Positions 7,399 to 10,201 of a stretch of DNA of 10,201 nt are shown here, piece after piece (the first letter of the stretch is position 1; each line of letters opens with the position of its first letter). A model generated the notes under the pieces. It made no database searches. It was not told where the DNA came from and worked only from the letters and a program-made list of their open reading frames with translations. This DNA is from Campylobacteraceae bacterium (lineage in GTDB: Bacteria > Campylobacterota > Campylobacteria > Campylobacterales > Campylobacteraceae): positions 1-10,201 of the forward strand of contig JAISNG010000144.1 of the NCBI GenBank assembly GCA_031276365.1, given 5' to 3'. A program made the translations under genes and the position numbers.

Positions 7399-7702
7399 AT
7401 ACAAGATTAAAAGTAACAAAAGAAGAGATTAAAGTATTTAACCCATTAAAAGAATTAAAAAACCTGCACACAAACATATTTAATAGAATGATGTTAGAAT
7501 TTAATCTACAAAGAGACAGGAAATTAGGTATAAAAAAGTCAAACTTCAAAGCGCAGGCGATGGAAGAACATGTGAATGGTGTCTTAAAATTGATAATAAA
7601 GAGTTAAATATTGATAATATTATTGAATTAATTAATAAAAATTATGCATTTAAATATAATACGTCAATTGCAATACCTATAATATCTAACAAATGGAATT
7701 AA
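7383..7702 (+). pseudogene. CEWC-motif protein, split at an A6 run (A AAA AAG)
   Basis: ATG 7383 follows AGAGG (7373-7377). The first frame encodes a basic, helical segment (RLKVTKEEIKVFNPLKELKN, IFNRMMLEFNLQRDRKLGIKK) and runs on to 7607 with an unconvincing tail. The -1 frame takes over at the A6 run 7532-7537 and reads VKLQSAGDGRTCEWCLKIDN, ELNIDNIIELINKNY and a C-terminus at 7702. The joined protein would be about 106 residues. A CxxC after an AGDGRT segment resembles zinc or redox motifs, and similar AGD.RTC..C strings occur in some phage head-morphogenesis proteins, but the match is too short for an assignment. The junction is the exact -1 slippery heptamer A AAA AAG in the zero frame, so programmed frameshifting is possible, although decay is more likely here. 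Confidence 0.45.
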
Positions 7703-7871
7703 ATGACAAACTAAAAGTAAGAGAGATTAAAATAGGGTTAGGGAAGACAACAGCCATATTAATAAGTAATCTATTTTTTTACTACTGCCTGAAAGTAAAA
7801 ATGACCTTTCTCATTTTTTGAAATATTAGGGTATAGCGGAAACACTCCGTATTTTATATGACGTAAAATAA
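7693..7871 (+). pseudogene. Short coding remnants, possible phage regulator fragment
   Basis: ATG 7693 overlaps the stop of the preceding ORF and opens a 42-codon frame that begins MELNDKLKVREIKIGLGKTT and then loses protein character after a T7 run (7774-7780). In the frame beginning at 7779 a more protein-like stretch follows, LLLPESKNDLSHFLKY, then a TAG (7827-7829), then GIAETLRILYDVK to a stop at 7869-7871. The second part is faintly like the C-terminal domain of Mor-type phage activators, which I would not rely on. I read this as a further decayed gene of the same element. It could also be chance. Confidence 0.25.
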
Positions 7872-8036
7872 TAACGATACAATCCCATAAACTACACACA
7901 CTTAAGTACTTCCATTTTAGAGGTTTTTATCTTTTGCAAAAATAGACATAATGAAAAGCTTAATCTTTCTACTTAATCAACAACATATAGACATTTCACA
8001 ATTTAAAAAATAATTTTAAAATTTCTAATATCAAAC

Positions 8037-8597
8037 TTATATTTTTGTCCTGTCTTTTAATGCTTTTGAGAGAGAAAGCATATCAACATTTTCAAGCTGA
8101 ACACCTGTAGGAACGCCTTGAGCGATTTTTGTAAAATTCAAATCCAACTTCTGCAGTCTATCTTCTATAAAAAGTATCATTGCATCGCTTGCCAAAGATG
8201 GCGTAAAGGCAAATATCACCTCTTTTGCCTCAGTTTCAGCTATGATTTCCTTTAGATTTTCTATCTTTTCCAAATCATCAAAAACAAAATAACGCCCCAA
8301 AAACAGCCTGTTTTCCTCAAGCGTAAATATATCTTTTGCATTTTCTATTACGCAAAGCTGTCCATTACTGCGTGTTTCGTCAAGACAAATTTCGCAAATC
8401 TCATGTTCGCTTACACCGCCGCATTTTTTACATCGCTTGATATTCTGCACAGCATCTTCTATCGCATGAGCGAGCCTCATAGCGCCGAATGTATCGGTAA
8501 GCGTCAAATAGTATGCAAAACGTAAAGCAGATTTTTTGCCCACTGTCGGCAGAGCAGCCAAAGCCTCTACCAGGCGGTTAAATTTTTGAAGTTTCAT
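8037..8597 (-). CDS. recR: Recombination mediator RecR
   Basis: RecR acts with RecO (and RecF where present) to load RecA onto SSB-coated single-stranded DNA during gap repair. The 186 residues show an N-terminal helix-hairpin-helix (FNRLVEALAALPTVGKKSAL, 6-25), a C4 zinc finger (C56, C59, C68, C71) and a TOPRIM domain from LCVIENAKDI (81-90). The C-terminal segment QGVPTGVQLENVDMLSLSKA (160-179) matches the Walker-B-like end of the family. The protein is about 15 residues shorter than E. coli RecR. The TOPRIM loop that in most bacteria reads GG..SP..G.GP is replaced by YFVFDDLEKI, and the usual EGE is replaced by SLASDA. From memory, C. jejuni RecR has the same changes, so this is a lineage trait and not damage. 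It starts 25 nt after the kinase gene with no clear ribosome site, and ends facing the island. Confidence 0.92.
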   Translation of the reverse strand: MKLQKFNRLVEALAALPTVGKKSALRFAYYLTLTDTFGAMRLAHAIEDAVQNIKRCKKCGGVSEHEICEICLDETRSNGQLCVIENAKDIFTLEENRLFLGRYFVFDDLEKIENLKEIIAETEAKEVIFAFTPSLASDAMILFIEDRLQKLDLNFTKIAQGVPTGVQLENVDMLSLSKALKDRTKI

Positions 8598-8622
8598 GGG
8601 CTGAAGTTTAACCTAATTTATT

Positions 8623-9378
8623 TTAAGGCGCGATAAGATTAACAAAAAAGCGGTGATAACCGTTTGTGTATTCATATTCAAGCTTCAATCCATGTATTTT
8701 AAAAATATTGTCGGTTATATACAAGCCAAGTCCCATGCCACCGAGTGTTTTATCTTTTTTATCAGATTTGTATGAATGAACAAAAGGCTCTCTATTTTTA
8801 TCAAATAACTTATGTAAAACTTCACCCTTATTACAAAAAGAGAGTACGCCGCGCTCCAAAGTAATGCTTACATACCCATCGTTGCCGTATTTTATGGCAT
8901 TATCAATGAGGTTTTTAAAGGCAAGCGGCAGAAAATCCAAATCCGCATCAATATATGCATTTTTGCTTGGAAGTTTTACGCCTATTTTTTGCTTAAACTG
9001 TTCTGGTTCAAGCATCAAAATATCAAACGAAGCGTTTAAAATCTTTTTGATGGAACATTTTTTTATGTTCATCTCATAATTTTGTGCCGTAAGACGTTCG
9101 ATTTTGGCAAATTCATCAACAAGTCCATCAAGTCGGCGAAAAACATTAATAAGTCTGTGTCTGTTTATATCATCATCTATCATTTCAGCTATGATACGCC
9201 CTTTTCCTATCGGGGTTTTCAGCTCATGCATGATAGCGCGTGTAAAGAGTGTACGAAAGTCCGATGCGGCGGCGGAGTTGTTAAGATTTTTCAAGAGATT
9301 GCCTCTGTTTGTTTTTTCATGAACGATTGTCGCAGAATTTGAACATTTTACTTCACATGTAAAAATGGTAAAAGGCAA
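8623..9378 (-). CDS. Two-component sensor histidine kinase, sensor region missing
   Basis: A histidine kinase core that should phosphorylate the response regulator encoded just upstream. With the longest frame (TTG at 9378, 251 residues), the dimerisation helix carries the H-box TRAIMHELKTPIGKGRI (46-62) with phospho-acceptor His51. This is followed by the N-box LAFKNLIDNAIKYG (152-165) and the G-box GGMGLGLYI (213-221) of the ATP-binding domain. The H-box wording is that of the ArsS-type kinases common in Campylobacterota, which normally have about 400 residues, two membrane helices and a periplasmic sensor. None of these is present: there is no hydrophobic segment, and only 37 nt separate the frame from the regulator. 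Residues 1-40 have no recognisable domain. The start is uncertain. TTG 9294, preceded by AGAGG, would give 223 residues, and the best ribosome site leads to a different frame. It is either a cytosolic kinase or a truncated gene. Confidence 0.75.
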   Translation of the reverse strand: MPFTIFTCEVKCSNSATIVHEKTNRGNLLKNLNNSAAASDFRTLFTRAIMHELKTPIGKGRIIAEMIDDDINRHRLINVFRRLDGLVDEFAKIERLTAQNYEMNIKKCSIKKILNASFDILMLEPEQFKQKIGVKLPSKNAYIDADLDFLPLAFKNLIDNAIKYGNDGYVSITLERGVLSFCNKGEVLHKLFDKNREPFVHSYKSDKKDKTLGGMGLGLYITDNIFKIHGLKLEYEYTNGYHRFFVNLIAP

Positions 9379-9415
9379 ACATAAAGTTCACCTTTTGCCG
9401 TTAAAAACAACTACG

Positions 9416-10093
9416 TTATCCTACTAATTTATACCCTATGCCTCTTACGGAATAGATATATTTAGGGTGTTTTGAACTGTCGCCTATCTTTGCTCTAATT
9501 CTTCCTATGATAACATCAAGACTTTTGCCGCCCTTGTCTTTTATAGACCTGCAGTTATAAACCAGCTGCTCGCGTGAAAGCGAAAAACTGTGCTGCTGTA
9601 TAAGGCAGGCGAGTATCTCGTACTCCGCCGGCGTAAGAGTAAGCGGTTTATCCTCAAGAAATATAAGATGTCTTTTCTCATCTACTCTAAACTTGGAATC
9701 CTCAGCCGAAGCCTCTTCAGCCTGTGCGGCAACTTTTTTGTATCTTCTGATAAGACTGACTATTCTTGCATACATCTCTTGAGGATTGTATGGTTTTGCC
9801 AAATAATCATCGGCGCCTATTTGAAGTCCTATAATTTTATCTGACAAATCGCTTCTTGCAGATGATATAATGATAGGTATATTGTGTTTTGTCGCGATTT
9901 CGCGGCAAACGTCAAGCCCGTCGATACCAGGAAGCGTCAAATCCAAAATCAACAAATCGTAATTTTTGATTCCCGCGCTTAGTCCAAGATACGGGTCTTC
10001 GTAGTTGGTGATTTTAATATTATAGCGCGCTAAATATTCACTTAGTATTTGAGCGAACTCTATATCGTCTTCAATCATCAAAACATTAACCAT
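9416..10093 (-). CDS. Response regulator, OmpR/PhoB family
   Basis: A 225-residue DNA-binding response regulator. The receiver domain (about 1-118) has the acidic pair D9/D10, the phospho-acceptor D51 in LLILDLTLPGIDGLD, Ser78 and Lys100 (DDYLAKPYNP), so all switch residues are present. A linker rich in Ala and Glu (about 120-135) leads to a winged-helix effector domain with LTLTPAEYEILACL (151-164), SREQLV and the terminal RIRAKIGDSSKHPKYIYSVR segment followed by GIGYKLVG. ATG 10093 is chosen because GGAG (10105-10102 on the minus strand) precedes it; a TTG at 10108 would overlap that ribosome site. It is the first gene of the probable operon regulator-kinase-recR. It resembles ArsR (HP0166)-type regulators of Campylobacterota, but the target genes cannot be inferred from sequence. 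Confidence 0.93.
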   Translation of the reverse strand: MVNVLMIEDDIEFAQILSEYLARYNIKITNYEDPYLGLSAGIKNYDLLILDLTLPGIDGLDVCREIATKHNIPIIISSARSDLSDKIIGLQIGADDYLAKPYNPQEMYARIVSLIRRYKKVAAQAEEASAEDSKFRVDEKRHLIFLEDKPLTLTPAEYEILACLIQQHSFSLSREQLVYNCRSIKDKGGKSLDVIIGRIRAKIGDSSKHPKYIYSVRGIGYKLVG

Positions 10094-10125
10094 GATGTAC
10101 TCCTTCAATGAAATTTCATAAATTA

Positions 10126-10140
10126 AAAGGTGAAACCTTT
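10126..10140 (-). promoter_or_regulatory. Inverted repeat in the leader of the response regulator gene
   Basis: AAAGGT-GAA-ACCTTT is a perfect 6-bp inverted repeat with a 3-bp centre, lying between the -10 box and the ribosome site of the regulator gene. It is a candidate operator, for instance for autoregulation. OmpR-type regulators usually prefer direct repeats, so another repressor is also possible. As RNA it would be a tight hairpin with a 3-nt loop. Confidence 0.4.
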
Positions 10141-10150
10141 ACACTCCATA

Positions 10151-10156
10151 ATTATA
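10151..10156 (-). promoter_or_regulatory. Probable -10 box for the regulator-kinase-recR operon
   Basis: On the minus strand the sequence reads TTCGCTATAATTATGG, with a consensus TATAAT preceded by an AT-rich tract of alternating A and T runs and no clear -35 box, as expected in Campylobacterota. The predicted transcript start, near 10144, gives a leader of about 50 nt that contains the inverted repeat at 10126-10140. Confidence 0.6.
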
Positions 10157-10201
10157 GCGAATTTTTTATAGCAAAATTCTAACAATAATTTATTTTTTAT
10201 T

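Larger units (their letters stand above)
6163..8036. other. AT-rich island of decayed genes between convergent core operons
   Basis: These 1.9 kb separate aroE (plus) from recR (minus) and contain no intact gene of normal length. Base use is visibly richer in A and T than in the flanks, with many A and T runs. Plus-strand remnants follow one another with good ribosome sites, as in a former operon: an S24 repressor (6381-7056), a small membrane-anchored ORF (7091-7398), a CEWC ORF (7383-7702) and short scraps to about 7871. The stretch 6163-6320 holds no gene that I can see. The stretch 7872-8036 also shows nothing coding, only AT-rich sequence. I infer the eroded regulatory end of a prophage or other mobile element. 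I found no integrase, transposase, tRNA or convincing flanking repeats, so the element type is unproven. Confidence 0.6.

Noticed and set aside
7836..7850. CGGA-AACAC-TCCG hairpin in the island
   Set aside because: The stem is only 4 bp and has no U-tract; it is 190 nt from the recR end. Likely chance.
6236..7904. ACACACA tracts near both ends of the island (about 6238 and 7892) as possible element ends or target repeats
   Set aside because: The similarity is limited to a simple dinucleotide tract with no extended flanking match, so it does not support attachment sites or target duplications.
8008..8036. AT-only palindrome AATTTTAAAATT just past the recR stop, followed on the minus strand by ATTTTTT
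   Set aside because: It could act as a weak terminator for recR, but a purely AT stem in AT-rich DNA is not diagnostic.
9082..9342. Plus-strand open frames of 70-86 codons over the histidine kinase gene
   Set aside because: They lie wholly opposite a frame with clear kinase motifs, lack ribosome sites and look like antisense shadows.
1..10201. CRISPR arrays, tRNA or rRNA genes, toxin-antitoxin pairs, or a novel defence system
   Set aside because: No regularly spaced repeats, cloverleaf-like sequences, rRNA segments or recognisable defence or toxin domains were seen on either strand.

Overview
The window looks like a chromosomal segment from a Campylobacterota (epsilonproteobacterial) genome, probably a Sulfurimonas- or Sulfuricurvum-like free-living member rather than Campylobacter or Helicobacter. 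The reasons are the moderately AT-rich coding sequence, the gene order cvpA-fur-lysS-glyA-SPOR gene-aroE (close to the Campylobacter jejuni order), a short RecR of the epsilon type and a type IV pilus retraction ATPase. The genus is inference; the phylum-level call is fairly firm.

Left part (1-6162, plus strand): a tightly packed, apparently co-transcribed row of intact housekeeping genes. It starts with the 3' part of pilT, then cvpA, fur, lysS (TTG start), glyA (ATGA overlap with lysS), a membrane-anchored SPOR protein and aroE. Gaps are 1-10 nt, except for a 39-nt gap holding a strong hairpin just before aroE. The row joins pilus retraction, a CvpA membrane protein, metal-dependent regulation, lysyl-tRNA charging, one-carbon/serine metabolism, cell-envelope/peptidoglycan binding and the shikimate pathway.

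Middle part (6163-8036): a 1.9-kb, very AT-rich island of gene remnants between the two convergent core gene sets. It holds a promoter with three alternating 8-bp half-sites, a LexA/CI-like S24 repressor broken by one stop and three frameshifts, a small membrane-anchored ORF split at an A7 run, a second ORF split at an A6 run (an A AAA AAG sequence) whose downstream half carries a CEWC motif, and further short remnants. It reads as the eroded regulatory end of a phage or other mobile element. No integrase, transposase or attachment repeats were found.

Right part (8037-10201, minus strand): a response regulator (OmpR/PhoB type), a histidine kinase and recR in one probable operon, transcribed toward the island. 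The regulator is intact, with a clear promoter and an inverted repeat downstream of the -10 box. The kinase keeps its catalytic core but has no sensor domain or membrane segment, and its best ribosome binding site feeds a dead-end 9-codon frame, so it may be a truncated gene.

I did not see a new defence or other multi-gene system. The observations most worth following are the operator-like array with its decayed repressor, the two -1 shift points in the island, and the sensor-less kinase.
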